From Cedecea lapagei (lineage in GTDB: Bacteria; Pseudomonadota; Gammaproteobacteria; Enterobacterales; Enterobacteriaceae), in the NCBI RefSeq assembly GCF_900635955.1, contig NZ_LR134201.1, positions 1,550,001 through 1,614,000 on the forward strand: a stretch of DNA of 64,000 bases, in the 5' to 3' direction. This document shows positions 40,776-48,537 of this stretch, piece by piece (position 1 is the stretch's first letter; each line of letters opens with the position of its first letter). A program made the position numbers and the translations under genes. Under the pieces are notes generated by a model that saw only the letters and a program-made list of their open reading frames with translations, searched no databases and was not told the origin of the DNA.

Positions 40776-41024
40776 ATGAATCATGAAGATTGGCACCCAG
40801 CAGACATCGTCGCAGGCATGAGGAAAAAGGGAACATCGTTGGCGGCGCTATCCAGAAAATCCGGGCTGGCATCATCGACTTTGGCAAATGCCCTAAGCAG
40901 GCCCTGGCCTAAAGGTGAAAGGTTAATTGCGGAAGAATTGGGTATACCGCCTGAGCAGATTTGGCCTTCACGCTATTCAGCAAATGGATGTAAAAGAGTC
41001 GAGAGAAACAAGCACAAGGAATAA
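40776..41024 (+). CDS. Ner/Nlp-like DNA-binding protein
   Basis: 82 residues from the ATG at 40776 behind AAAGGAG. DWHPADIVAGMRKKGTSLAALSRKSGLASSTLANALSRPWPKGERLIAEELGIPPEQIWPSRY is the winged-helix-less HTH of phage Mu Ner and chromosomal Nlp (SfsB) proteins, including the WPSRY ending. It may be a relic of a Mu-like element or a paired regulator with the XRE protein. Confidence 0.85.
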   Translation: MNHEDWHPADIVAGMRKKGTSLAALSRKSGLASSTLANALSRPWPKGERLIAEELGIPPEQIWPSRYSANGCKRVERNKHKE

Positions 41025-41045
41025 GTAAGCTCACGCCACCAAAAG

Positions 41046-41079
41046 CAAAAAGCCCGCTCAGGTTTCCCTGAGCGGGCTT
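41046..41079 (-). terminator. Terminator of tRNA-Asn copy 1
   Basis: On the minus strand AGCCCGCTCAGG pairs with CCTGAGCGGGCT and runs into TTTTTGC, nine bases after the tRNA 3' end. Confidence 0.88.
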
Positions 41080-41087
41080 CTCAAATT

Positions 41088-41163
41088 TGGCTCCTCTGAC
41101 TGGACTCGAACCAGTGACATACGGATTAACAGTCCGCCGTTCTACCGACTGAACTACAGAGGA
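41088..41163 (-). tRNA. asnT: tRNA-Asn (GTT), copy 1
   Basis: A 76-base tRNA with acceptor TCCTCTG/CAGAGGA, D arm TAGTTCAGTCGGTAGA, anticodon GTT in CGGACTGTTAATCCG, the TTCGAGTCC T loop and an encoded GCCA end. It is identical to copies 2 and 3. The symbol asnT is a generic choice among the E. coli asn tRNA names. Confidence 0.96.
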
Positions 41164-41181
41164 ATCGTGTGAACGGGGCGA

Positions 41182-41210
41182 ATATTAGCGGGGGCTCCAG
41201 GGCTTGTCAA
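41182..41210 (-). promoter_or_regulatory. Promoter of tRNA-Asn copy 1
   Basis: TTGACA (41210-41205) and TAATAT (41187-41182) are 17 bases apart, with a GC-rich discriminator (CGCCCCG) downstream, as in stringently controlled stable RNA genes. Confidence 0.85.
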
Positions 41211-41360
41211 AGGCAAAATCTCACCCTCTGGCGCGTTTGCGGAAACTATCAACATCTTGTTGCCTTTTCAGGCGATCGGAGACAAAAAAATCCTTTGCAG
41301 GATAACGATTTGTCGCCCATTATTTGAAATGCCGTTTTATCTTTCCTTGCAGGTCCTTTC

Positions 41361-42803
41361 TTGAACTTACATGCAGTCCTTCGCCAGACCGTGGCGAAAA
41401 CGCCGTGGTACGCCAAACGCAAGAGCTACCGGGTGCTGTTCTGGCGAGAGATAACGCCGCTGGCGGTGCCTATCTTCCTCGAAAACACCTGCGTGCTGCT
41501 GATGGGCGTGCTGAGTACCTTCCTCGTCAGCTGGTTAGGGAAAGAGGCGATGGCGGGCGTTGGGCTTGCCGACAGCTTTAACATGGTGATTATGGCGTTC
41601 TTCGCCGCTATCGACCTCGGCACCACGGTGGTGGTGGCGTTCAGCTTCGGCAGGCTTGATCCGGAGCGGGCGAGGGCGGCGGCCAGGCAGTCGCTGATCC
41701 TGATGACCATCGTGTCGTTTATTATGGCCGCAGGCATTCACCTGGCGGGCACGCACATCATCGATGTGATTGCCGGGAACGCTACGCCGCAGGTCAAAGC
41801 CCTCGCGCTGTCTTACCTGCAAACCACCGTCTGGAGCTACCCGGCAGCGGCGATTGCGCTTATCGGCAGCGGCGCGCTGCGCGGGGCGGGGAACACCAAA
41901 ATCCCGCTGCTGATTAACGGCGGCATGAACATCCTCAATATCATCATCAGCAGCATCCTTATCTACGGCATCTTTGGCTGGGGCGGGCTGGGCTTCGTCG
42001 GCGCGGGGCTGGGGCTGACCATTTCCCGATACATCGGTGCGGCGGGCATTATCTTCGTGCTGATGATTGGCTTTAACCCGGCCCTGCGCATCTCGCTGAA
42101 AAGCTACTTTACGCCGCTCAACTGGGCGATTTTGTGGGAAGTGCTCGGCATCGGCATTCCGGCCAGCGTCGAATCGGTGCTGTTCAACGGCGGCAAGCTG
42201 CTGACGCAGATGTTCGTTGCCGGGATGGGCACCAACGTGATTGCCGGGAACTTTATTGCCTTCTCTGTCGCCTCGCTGATTAACCTGCCGGGTAACGCCC
42301 TCGGGTCGGCGTCAACGATCATCGTCGGCAGGCGGCTGGGGAAAGGGCAAATCGGTCAGGCCGAGCGCCAGCTGCGCCACACGTTCTGGCTCGCCACCTT
42401 TGGCCTGACGGTTCTCGCCTGGGGAACCGCGCCGTTCGCCGGACTGTTCGCCTCGTTCTATACCAGCGAAGATGATGTTAAAGAGGTGGTTAAAGTCCTG
42501 CTGTGGATGAACGCCGCCTTTATGCCTATCTGGGCCGCCTCCTGGGTACTGCCCGCCGGGCTGAAGGGCGCACGCGATGCCCGCTATGCGATGTGGGTGT
42601 CGATGGCGGGGATGTGGGGCTGCCGCGTGGTTGCCGGTTACACGCTGGGGATTGTGCTCGGGATGGGCGTGGTCGGCGTCTGGCTTGGGATGTTTGGCGA
42701 CTGGGCGGTGCGCGGGGCGTGCTTCTACTGGCGAATGGTCAGCGGCCGCTGGCTAAAAAAATACCCGCGACCGCCGAAGGAACCGCTTACGGCTCCCGAG
42801 TAA
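41361..42803 (+). CDS. yeeO: MATE-family exporter YeeO
   Basis: A 480-residue multidrug and toxin extrusion protein with twelve helices that exports substrates by cation antiport; E. coli YeeO exports FMN/FAD. ITPLAVPIFLENTCVLLMGVLSTFLVSWLGKEAMAGVGLADSF and GSGALRGAGNTKIPLLINGGMNILNIIIS match it closely, and the KRKSYRVLFWREITPLAV lead-in is shared. The start is uncertain: the TTG at 41361 is the first usable codon. It lies next to a tRNA-Asn gene as in E. coli. Confidence 0.93.
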   Translation: MNLHAVLRQTVAKTPWYAKRKSYRVLFWREITPLAVPIFLENTCVLLMGVLSTFLVSWLGKEAMAGVGLADSFNMVIMAFFAAIDLGTTVVVAFSFGRLDPERARAAARQSLILMTIVSFIMAAGIHLAGTHIIDVIAGNATPQVKALALSYLQTTVWSYPAAAIALIGSGALRGAGNTKIPLLINGGMNILNIIISSILIYGIFGWGGLGFVGAGLGLTISRYIGAAGIIFVLMIGFNPALRISLKSYFTPLNWAILWEVLGIGIPASVESVLFNGGKLLTQMFVAGMGTNVIAGNFIAFSVASLINLPGNALGSASTIIVGRRLGKGQIGQAERQLRHTFWLATFGLTVLAWGTAPFAGLFASFYTSEDDVKEVVKVLLWMNAAFMPIWAASWVLPAGLKGARDARYAMWVSMAGMWGCRVVAGYTLGIVLGMGVVGVWLGMFGDWAVRGACFYWRMVSGRWLKKYPRPPKEPLTAPE

Positions 42804-42811
42804 ACCGCCGT

Positions 42812-44053
42812 TTAACGCTCGAAAGCCCCTGCAATGGCACGCATATCGTTGCCGGTTGGCGTCTGGTGAATACGCAGCCCAAACTCGTCCACCACGGCAA
42901 AAATATGGTCGAAGATGTCGGCCTGAATGCTTTCATACTCCGCCCACACCACGGTGTTGGTGAAGGCATAAATTTCTACCGGCAGCCCTTCGCTTTCAGG
43001 GGCAAGCTGGCGCACCATCAGCGTCATGTCTTTGCGAATGCGCGGATGGTTGCGGAGGTACTCATTCAGGTAGGCCCGGAAGGTGCCAACGTTGGTCATT
43101 CGGCGCTGGTTCAGCACTGAGTCGTCGGCGTTCTGCTGGTTATACTCGCTAATCTCTTTCCCACGCTCCGCCATATAGGGCTGCAGCAGCTTCGCTTTGA
43201 AAAGCTTCTCCTGTTCGTCCTGCGATAAGAAACGAATGCTGGTGGTGTCGATGTTCACGCTGCGCTTGATGCGGCGACCGCCGGAGGCCGACATGCCGCT
43301 CCAGTTTTTAAAGGCGTCAGACACCAGGGCATAGGTTGGAATGGTGGTAATGGTGTTGTCCCAGTTACGGACTTTCACCGTTGTCAGGCCGATGTCGATA
43401 ACCGCGCCGTCTGCGCCATACTTCGGCATTTCCAGCCAGTCGCCCATCTTCAGCATGCTGTTGGCAGAGAGCTGGATCCCGGCAACCAGGCCGAGAATCG
43501 GATCTTTGAACACCAACATCAACACGGCGGCCATCGCACCCAGGCCGCTTATCAGGATCGCCGGAGATTTACCGATAAGCAGCGAAACCATCATGATGCC
43601 GACGACAATGGCGGCCAGCAGCTTCACGCCCTGGAAAATACCTTTCAGCGGCAGCTGGGAGGCGAAAGAGAATCTCCCCGACAGCCCGAAAATCACGTCC
43701 AGCAATGAGAAGAAGGACATCAGCGCGTAGAGCATGACCCATAGCTGGGCGCAGGTGGTGAGAATGACCGCCGCGTCGCTGCCTTTTTGCAGCCACAGTA
43801 CCGCCTGAACGTTAACGATGATGCCCTGCAGCAGAAAGGCCAGCCGCTGGAACAGCTTGTTCTGGGTGATAATCTGCAGCGAGAGGCTGGAGCTGGACTT
43901 CGCGCGCTTCTCAAAAGCCCGTAGCACTATGCCGTGAAGAATAAAATGGACGACCAGCGCGGTAAGAAAAATGATGCCGAAAATGACGATCAGGGAAGTG
44001 GTGTGATTGGGTTCAATCCCGTATTGCTCGAGTGCGGATATCAATTCCTGCAT
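42812..44053 (-). CDS. ybdG: Mechanosensitive channel YbdG (MscS family)
   Basis: 413 residues, closely like E. coli YbdG (415), which gives a low-conductance (miniconductance) channel protecting against mild hypo-osmotic shock. Five N-terminal helices are followed by the pore helix ([33 protein letters not shown]) and the cytoplasmic MscS beta and alpha-beta domains ([37 protein letters not shown]). In E. coli it lies next to nfsB; here it is between yeeO and ldtA, so it has moved or is a paralogue. Confidence 0.93.
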   Translation of the reverse strand: MQELISALEQYGIEPNHTTSLIVIFGIIFLTALVVHFILHGIVLRAFEKRAKSSSSLSLQIITQNKLFQRLAFLLQGIIVNVQAVLWLQKGSDAAVILTTCAQLWVMLYALMSFFSLLDVIFGLSGRFSFASQLPLKGIFQGVKLLAAIVVGIMMVSLLIGKSPAILISGLGAMAAVLMLVFKDPILGLVAGIQLSANSMLKMGDWLEMPKYGADGAVIDIGLTTVKVRNWDNTITTIPTYALVSDAFKNWSGMSASGGRRIKRSVNIDTTSIRFLSQDEQEKLFKAKLLQPYMAERGKEISEYNQQNADDSVLNQRRMTNVGTFRAYLNEYLRNHPRIRKDMTLMVRQLAPESEGLPVEIYAFTNTVVWAEYESIQADIFDHIFAVVDEFGLRIHQTPTGNDMRAIAGAFER

Positions 44054-44211
44054 AACGTCTCCTTTAAAAACAAGGGAACATCATGCCTTGCGAAGCCCGC
44101 CGTCGCAACCCGCTGTATAATTAGTGACCATACTCCGCCGGGATCCTTACAGAATTTTACTTGTACGGTTATGCTTAACGTATTCACGTCATGTTAACTA
44201 ACAGGGAAATT

Positions 44212-45147
44212 ATGATTCGTTTCTCCACGCTGGCCTTTGCTCTGGCGGCGGTCACGCAGAGTGCGCTGGCCGTATCCTATCCTTTGCCGCCGGAAGGCAG
44301 CCGCCTGGTGGGCGCGCCTGTCATGGTTACCGTGCCGGAGGGCAACAAGGAGCCGCTCGAGCATTTTGCCGCCCAGTACGGACAGGGTTTCAGCAATATG
44401 CTGGAGGCTAATCCAGGCGTCGATCCATTCCTGCCAAAAGTCGGCACGCAGTTGGTTATCCCCCAGCAGGTTATTCTGCCGGACACCGTACGTGAGGGAA
44501 TTGTGGTCAACGTGGCGGAAATGCGTCTTTACTACTATCCCAAGGACAGCAACACGGTAGAGATCCTGCCGATCGGCATCGGCCAGGCAGGGCGTGAAAC
44601 GCCGCGCAACTGGGTGACACGCGTCGAGCGTAAGCAAGATGCTCCCGCATGGACTCCTACGCCGAACACTCGCCGCGAGTACGCCAAAGAGGGCAAAACG
44701 CTGCCAGCTTTTGTGCCGCCGGGGCCGGATAACCCGATGGGCCTGTACGCCATTTACATCGGCAAGCTGTACGCTATTCACGGCACTAACGCCAACTTTG
44801 GCATCGGCCTGCGCGTCAGCCAGGGCTGTATTCGCCTGCGCAATGACGATATCAAATATCTGTTCGACAACGTGCCAGTCGGCACGCGCGTTCAACTGAT
44901 TGACCAGCCGGTGAAGGTCACCACCGAGCCGGATGGTAAACGCTGGCTGGAAGTTCATGAGCCGCTGTCGCGTAACCGAGCGGAATTTGAATCCGATAAG
45001 AAGGTTCCTCTGCCAATGACCACCGTGCTGCGCAGTGCAACTCAGGCGGCAGACGTGAATGCCGCCGTTGTCAGTGAAGCTCTGAACCGCCGCTCGGGTA
45101 TGCCGGTGCAAATAAATACAGCCACCACGGAGACCGGGCGGCTGTAA
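44212..45147 (+). CDS. ldtA: L,D-transpeptidase LdtA (ErfK)
   Basis: It attaches Braun's lipoprotein to peptidoglycan meso-DAP in the periplasm. A signal peptide ends at SALA (about 20). A LysM-like segment ([35 protein letters not shown]) comes first, then the YkuD domain with the active site HGTN...[11 protein letters not shown] (catalytic Cys). 311 residues from the ATG at 44212 behind AGGGA; E. coli ErfK has 310. In E. coli it follows tRNA asnV. Confidence 0.95.
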   Translation: MIRFSTLAFALAAVTQSALAVSYPLPPEGSRLVGAPVMVTVPEGNKEPLEHFAAQYGQGFSNMLEANPGVDPFLPKVGTQLVIPQQVILPDTVREGIVVNVAEMRLYYYPKDSNTVEILPIGIGQAGRETPRNWVTRVERKQDAPAWTPTPNTRREYAKEGKTLPAFVPPGPDNPMGLYAIYIGKLYAIHGTNANFGIGLRVSQGCIRLRNDDIKYLFDNVPVGTRVQLIDQPVKVTTEPDGKRWLEVHEPLSRNRAEFESDKKVPLPMTTVLRSATQAADVNAAVVSEALNRRSGMPVQINTATTETGRL

Positions 45148-45164
45148 TTGTCAGGGACAGAAAA

Positions 45165-45196
45165 ATAAAAGCTCGCCATTCGCGAGCATTTATTTA
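45165..45196. terminator. Terminator between ldtA and the DUF1471 gene
   Basis: GCTCGC pairs with GCGAGC; A- and T-rich flanks (AAAAATAAAA and ATTTATTTATTTG) allow action in both directions for the convergent genes. Confidence 0.7.
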
Positions 45197-45454
45197 TTTG
45201 AATAATTCTGCAGTGGCATAAAGCTTATTTTGCCCGCCTGCGGACGTCACTTTAAACGAACTTGCTCCGGCTTTGTCGGCTTTATCAGACAACTGATTTA
45301 TAGCCTGATCAAGCGTGGTTGCGCCGCTGGTTGAAACAGAGCCAACGCTTTGCCCGGTCCCAGGTTGCTGAACTTCGGTGGCGGCAAAAGCCGTGCCGGT
45401 AAGGGCGGTAAGTACGGTCAGAGTCAGGGCGGAGGTAATCAGTTTGCGCATCAT
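45194..45454 (-). CDS. Small periplasmic DUF1471 (YdgH/BhsA-like) protein
   Basis: 86 residues with a signal peptide (MMRKLITSALTLTVLTALTGTAFA) and a short C-terminal DUF1471 domain (SGATTLDQAINQLSDKADKAGASSFKVTSAGGQNKLYATAELFK). Such proteins are stress-induced and periplasmic or outer-surface. The frame begins further upstream, but the ATG pair at 45454/45451 behind GAGAG starts the signal sequence. It is convergent with ldtA. Confidence 0.85.
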   Translation of the reverse strand: MMRKLITSALTLTVLTALTGTAFAATEVQQPGTGQSVGSVSTSGATTLDQAINQLSDKADKAGASSFKVTSAGGQNKLYATAELFK

Positions 45455-45599
45455 AATGAATCTCTCAATGTGGATAATAAAGTGAATCGTCGTTTGATGC
45501 ATGCATGCTACTTCGCCGGTTGAACAATGAATAGCAGGGGTTATTGATGAAGACTTTCAAAAATTCTGGCTGGTAATATCCGGGTGTTATGGACTGTAA

Positions 45600-45912
45600 A
45601 TTAATTTAAGCCACCTTATATTTTCCTTAATTAACCTCTTGTAGCGTGAAGTTTTGGCGGCCATAACGCTATGGGCCGTTAATAAACCCCAGGGCGATCC
45701 CGAAGACTGTAGTAAGCCGCACCTATGACGGTAAACGGTATACGGAAGGTGGGGCCACCAGGGGAAAAGCGTGGTTTTTCCCCGGTGGTAAGCAGTTGAA
45801 AATCTAAAAATTGATTTTCCTGGTTTATTGATAGGTGCTATCTGATGCTTCTTCACTTTATTGCGGCTGTCATCAGCCTGAAGCCTGCTTTTCAGCAGGC
45901 TTCTTGTTTTGG
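45600..45912 (+). ncRNA. Highly structured intergenic region, candidate RNA
   Basis: No convincing gene, but a chain of hairpins on the plus strand: 45658-45678; a 13-bp stem with one bulge at 45755-45788 (CCACC, GGGGAAAA with TTTTCCCC, GGTGG); GAAAATC/GATTTTC at 45798-45819; GGCTG/CAGCC at 45865-45878; and a terminator at 45880-45910. A 24-codon frame (45725-45799, starting MTVNGIRKVGPPGEK) and a 27-codon frame from 45845 lie inside. The opposite-strand frame at 45587-45856 is not gene-like. It could be a small RNA, a type I toxin-antitoxin leader or a remnant of a mobile element. Confidence 0.35.
45880..45910 (+). terminator. Terminator with no upstream plus-strand gene
   Basis: GAAGCCTGC pairs with GCAGGCTTC around a six-base loop, then TTGTTTT. 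The nearest plus-strand gene upstream is ldtA, which has its own terminator, so an unannotated transcript is implied. The minus-strand porin ends just beyond it, but there is no T-run in that direction. Confidence 0.7.
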
Positions 45913-45924
45913 TGTCGTTAAGAA

Positions 45925-47061
45925 TTAGAAATCGTAGAACACGGTCAGCCAGGTCGAGTCCGGCTCTCCGTCTGAGCTGCTGGCGAGGGTTCTCTCCAGG
46001 TAAACCGACAGGCCGTAACCAATGGTGGTTCCTGCGCCAAGATAAACATGGTTGGCGTGGAAATCTTCGTCTCCTTTCAGACGCAGCGAGTCCGCGGCGA
46101 CGTAAGGTTGAATAGACTTCAGGAATGGTTTATCAATATTGAAGGTATAACCGACAAAGCTCTCTAAACCATAACCGCTGCCGGCAAAATAATGGGAAAC
46201 GGTATTTTCACGCGTGCTCGGCACAAAATCTTTGTAATAACTTGCGGTGCCGACAATATACCAGTTGCCGGGCTGCCAGGTTAATGCGGTGCCGGAAATC
46301 TGCTGGTGATAACCCTTCTGATTAAAATCGCTGTCTTTAATTGTTGCGTCCGTTTCGCTATAGGCTGCGCTGAAGGTGAAACTCTTGGTAATATTATAAT
46401 CAAGACCTAAACCTGCGCCGTGATTACGGCGGTAGGCACGGTTATCGGCAATACCGGTTTCATCTTCGGGCAGCAAATAGTTAGCATAAAGTTTAACCGG
46501 CCCAAAATCGTTGGTGTATTTGATGCTGTTTTTAGGGCGGTTTGCACCGTCGTAATCACCCTTAACGCCAATGCCGGTTGCGCCTGCGTGACCATCGTTA
46601 TCCCAGACATCGCTTTTCACGCCGATAACGGAATAGTAGATGCCCCACTGGTGACCGTAGGTTAGCGTTCCATAGCGGTCGTCTTTCACTCCGGCGTACG
46701 ACTGGCGCTGATAATCGCGTTTGCCGTCGGTGTTATAGTGGCCGTCCCAGCTTAGCGCATGGGCCAGATCTACACCCCATTCGTAATAACCTACCAGCGA
46801 TGTATCCTGAGTTAACTTATAGTCTGCACCGAAGCGGAAACGTGTGCCGCCGTCGTGACCATTTTTATAATAACCCGGCTCCGGACCATTATTAAATATC
46901 CACTCCGGACGAATACTACCGCCCACCGTCAAACTTAACGGTGCCAGCAAAGTATTACTCTGCGGATTTTTCTCTAATACCGTGATTTCCGCATGAGCGC
47001 CAGCGGAAAGCGTTGACAGCACGACGCCGCCAATCAAAATAGATAATTTTGACTTCTTCAT
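45925..47061 (-). CDS. Outer-membrane porin
   Basis: A 378-residue outer-membrane beta barrel. A signal peptide ends at AHA (about 24). The mature part alternates short turns and amphipathic strands (for example GYYEWGVDLAHALSW, YAGVKDDRYGTLTYGHQWG) and ends in the C-terminal Phe (WLTVFYDF) that the assembly machinery needs. RYGTLTYG-x(2)-G resembles the loop 3 region of general trimeric porins. It is not OmpC or OmpF itself; its solute preference is not known. Confidence 0.85.
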   Translation of the reverse strand: MKKSKLSILIGGVVLSTLSAGAHAEITVLEKNPQSNTLLAPLSLTVGGSIRPEWIFNNGPEPGYYKNGHDGGTRFRFGADYKLTQDTSLVGYYEWGVDLAHALSWDGHYNTDGKRDYQRQSYAGVKDDRYGTLTYGHQWGIYYSVIGVKSDVWDNDGHAGATGIGVKGDYDGANRPKNSIKYTNDFGPVKLYANYLLPEDETGIADNRAYRRNHGAGLGLDYNITKSFTFSAAYSETDATIKDSDFNQKGYHQQISGTALTWQPGNWYIVGTASYYKDFVPSTRENTVSHYFAGSGYGLESFVGYTFNIDKPFLKSIQPYVAADSLRLKGDEDFHANHVYLGAGTTIGYGLSVYLERTLASSSDGEPDSTWLTVFYDF

Positions 47062-47593
47062 TTATTGCCCTGCCTATAATAGCTATTTATTGTCGTTTTT
47101 ACGTGTTGGTGTCTCTGCACCACGTTTAAATATGTAACACAGTAAAAGAGGACAACAAAGTGAAAAAATATGTTCAAGATAACAGCATAAAATGCTGTGT
47201 TTAATATTTATTCAGGAAGGAAACAATGTGTAACTAGAGGATTCTAAATAATGAAGATAAGAGGAAGATTTCAGCATTTTGTATAAAATTCAAACAAAAA
47301 GGCGATGCCGTTATATTTTAATAGAAATAGTTAATAACAAATTAAGCTTATTTATCGCATCGATACCTAAACAAATTATTTTCCGTTTCTGAAGAGAAAA
47401 GTACCTGCTCGCCAGCTTTTTTCTACATTTGGCGATAATGACTGAGAATGCCTTTTTAGCTTACAGAAAGGATTGATTTTGAGTGGGGCAGGGTTCAGAG
47501 GATAACGAGCTGCGGTAAGGAGGCGCTTTGCGGCTCTGGAAAACCCGCGTCAGCTTCAGAGCACGGGCTTTCTGCTTCAGGGATCCCACGCTG
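47062..47593. other. Long AT-rich region upstream of the porin gene
   Basis: 532 bases without a gene. The half next to the porin is very AT-rich and should hold its promoter and long leader; long AT-rich upstream regions are common for regulated porins. The other half, next to the PD-(D/E)XK gene, has no feature I can support. Confidence 0.4.
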
Positions 47594-48217
47594 CTAGTTG
47601 ACACGTTTTATTATGATACAGGCCGCCACCCAGGCACCATACTCACCTTCATTGTGTATATTTGACTCTACCTGCTCTATCCTGAATTTATTCGATAGCG
47701 ATGACGCCACGTACTTTTTCATTCTCTCAAGCTTTCGGGCCAGTTTTTGCTCGGCGCTGAGCTGTCTTCCATCTTGCGCAGAATAGTAATAGGCAAAAGC
47801 CCCGAAATGAAAAGAGGAGTTGTCTTTTTGCATATTCAGAACGGCGGCGATACGCTCGATATCTTTAACCCATCCTTTGGGGCCTGAAGGATGGTTTTTC
47901 ACCTCAATCACCGCTCTTGGCTTGCTGTTTGCCCACCATAGCAACAGGTCAAAACGGCCTCTGAGCCTCGCTTTTAAAGGCTTAGGCCCTGGCCCAATTG
48001 CTCCGGCATCGCCCAGGGCAGCAAGGCCACTGTGTTCAATGGTTACGAACTTACTGCCTTCGAGAGAATGGATCTCTTTAGCAATATACGTGGTGAGAAC
48101 ATATTCAGCGGCATTCCATACCCACTCACCGCCAGACATTTCCGCATAATCCATCTGTGCTTTTTCTATCCCGGAGATAATTGCACCGCTTATTTTATTT
48201 ATCGAAACTGCAGCCAT
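47594..48217 (-). CDS. Hypothetical protein with PD-(D/E)XK nuclease-like motif
   Basis: A 207-residue protein that I do not recognise. GRFDLLLWWANSKPRAVIEVKN (85-107 region) fits the restriction-endonuclease core: an Asp at the end of one strand and E-x-K in the next. An N-terminal helical part (EMSGGEWVWNAAEYVLTTYIAKEIHSL) and a lysine-rich C-terminal region (EQKLARKLERMKKYVASSL) surround it. It has no partner methylase, and a tRNA-Asn gene lies 197 bases away, a frequent place for acquired defence genes. A nuclease role is inferred from the motif alone. Confidence 0.6.
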   Translation of the reverse strand: MAAVSINKISGAIISGIEKAQMDYAEMSGGEWVWNAAEYVLTTYIAKEIHSLEGSKFVTIEHSGLAALGDAGAIGPGPKPLKARLRGRFDLLLWWANSKPRAVIEVKNHPSGPKGWVKDIERIAAVLNMQKDNSSFHFGAFAYYYSAQDGRQLSAEQKLARKLERMKKYVASSLSNKFRIEQVESNIHNEGEYGAWVAACIIIKRVN

Positions 48218-48374
48218 TAGTATTTTCCCGATCCATCTGGTTTAAAGCTTTTAACATACTGTGTTGATTGTGGATCCAATAGCCGGTTTTGATGGCGGTT
48301 TTTGATGTTAATCAATTGATTTATATCTGGAGAGTCAGAAGGGATAACGCGAAAGATGGAGGGTTTTTAGAAAG

Positions 48375-48404
48375 CAAAAAGCCCGCTTAGTTTCCTAAGC
48401 GAGC
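48375..48404 (-). terminator. Terminator of tRNA-Asn copy 2
   Basis: Minus-strand hairpin AAGCTCGCTTAG/CTAAGCGGGCTTT with one mismatch, followed by TTTTTGC, the same layout as copies 1 and 3. Confidence 0.8.
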
Positions 48405-48414
48405 TTCTCGAATT

Positions 48415-48490
48415 TGGCTCCTCTGACTGGACTCGAACCAGTGACATACGGATTAACAGTCCGCCGTTCTACCGACTGAACTACAGAGGA
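48415..48490 (-). tRNA. asnU: tRNA-Asn (GTT), copy 2
   Basis: 76 bases, identical in sequence to the copies at 41088 and 62953, with anticodon GTT and encoded CCA. The symbol is a generic choice. Confidence 0.96.
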
Positions 48491-48508
48491 ATCGTGTGAA
48501 CGGGGCGA

Positions 48509-48537
48509 ATACTAGCGGGGTGAGTGTGGGTTGTCAA
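48509..48537 (-). promoter_or_regulatory. Promoter of tRNA-Asn copy 2
   Basis: TTGACA (48537-48532), 17 bases, TAGTAT (48514-48509) and the CGCCCCG discriminator. The read-through end of the shifted peptidase frame (48534) falls inside it. Confidence 0.82.

Noticed and set aside
38342..41024. Gabija-type (GajAB) defence system
   Set aside because: The OLD gene has no UvrD-like helicase next to it; the following genes are small DNA-binding proteins.
45587..45856. 89-codon minus-strand frame in the structured region
   Set aside because: It runs through strong hairpins, has no recognisable domain and no ribosome site; the structure is better explained as RNA.
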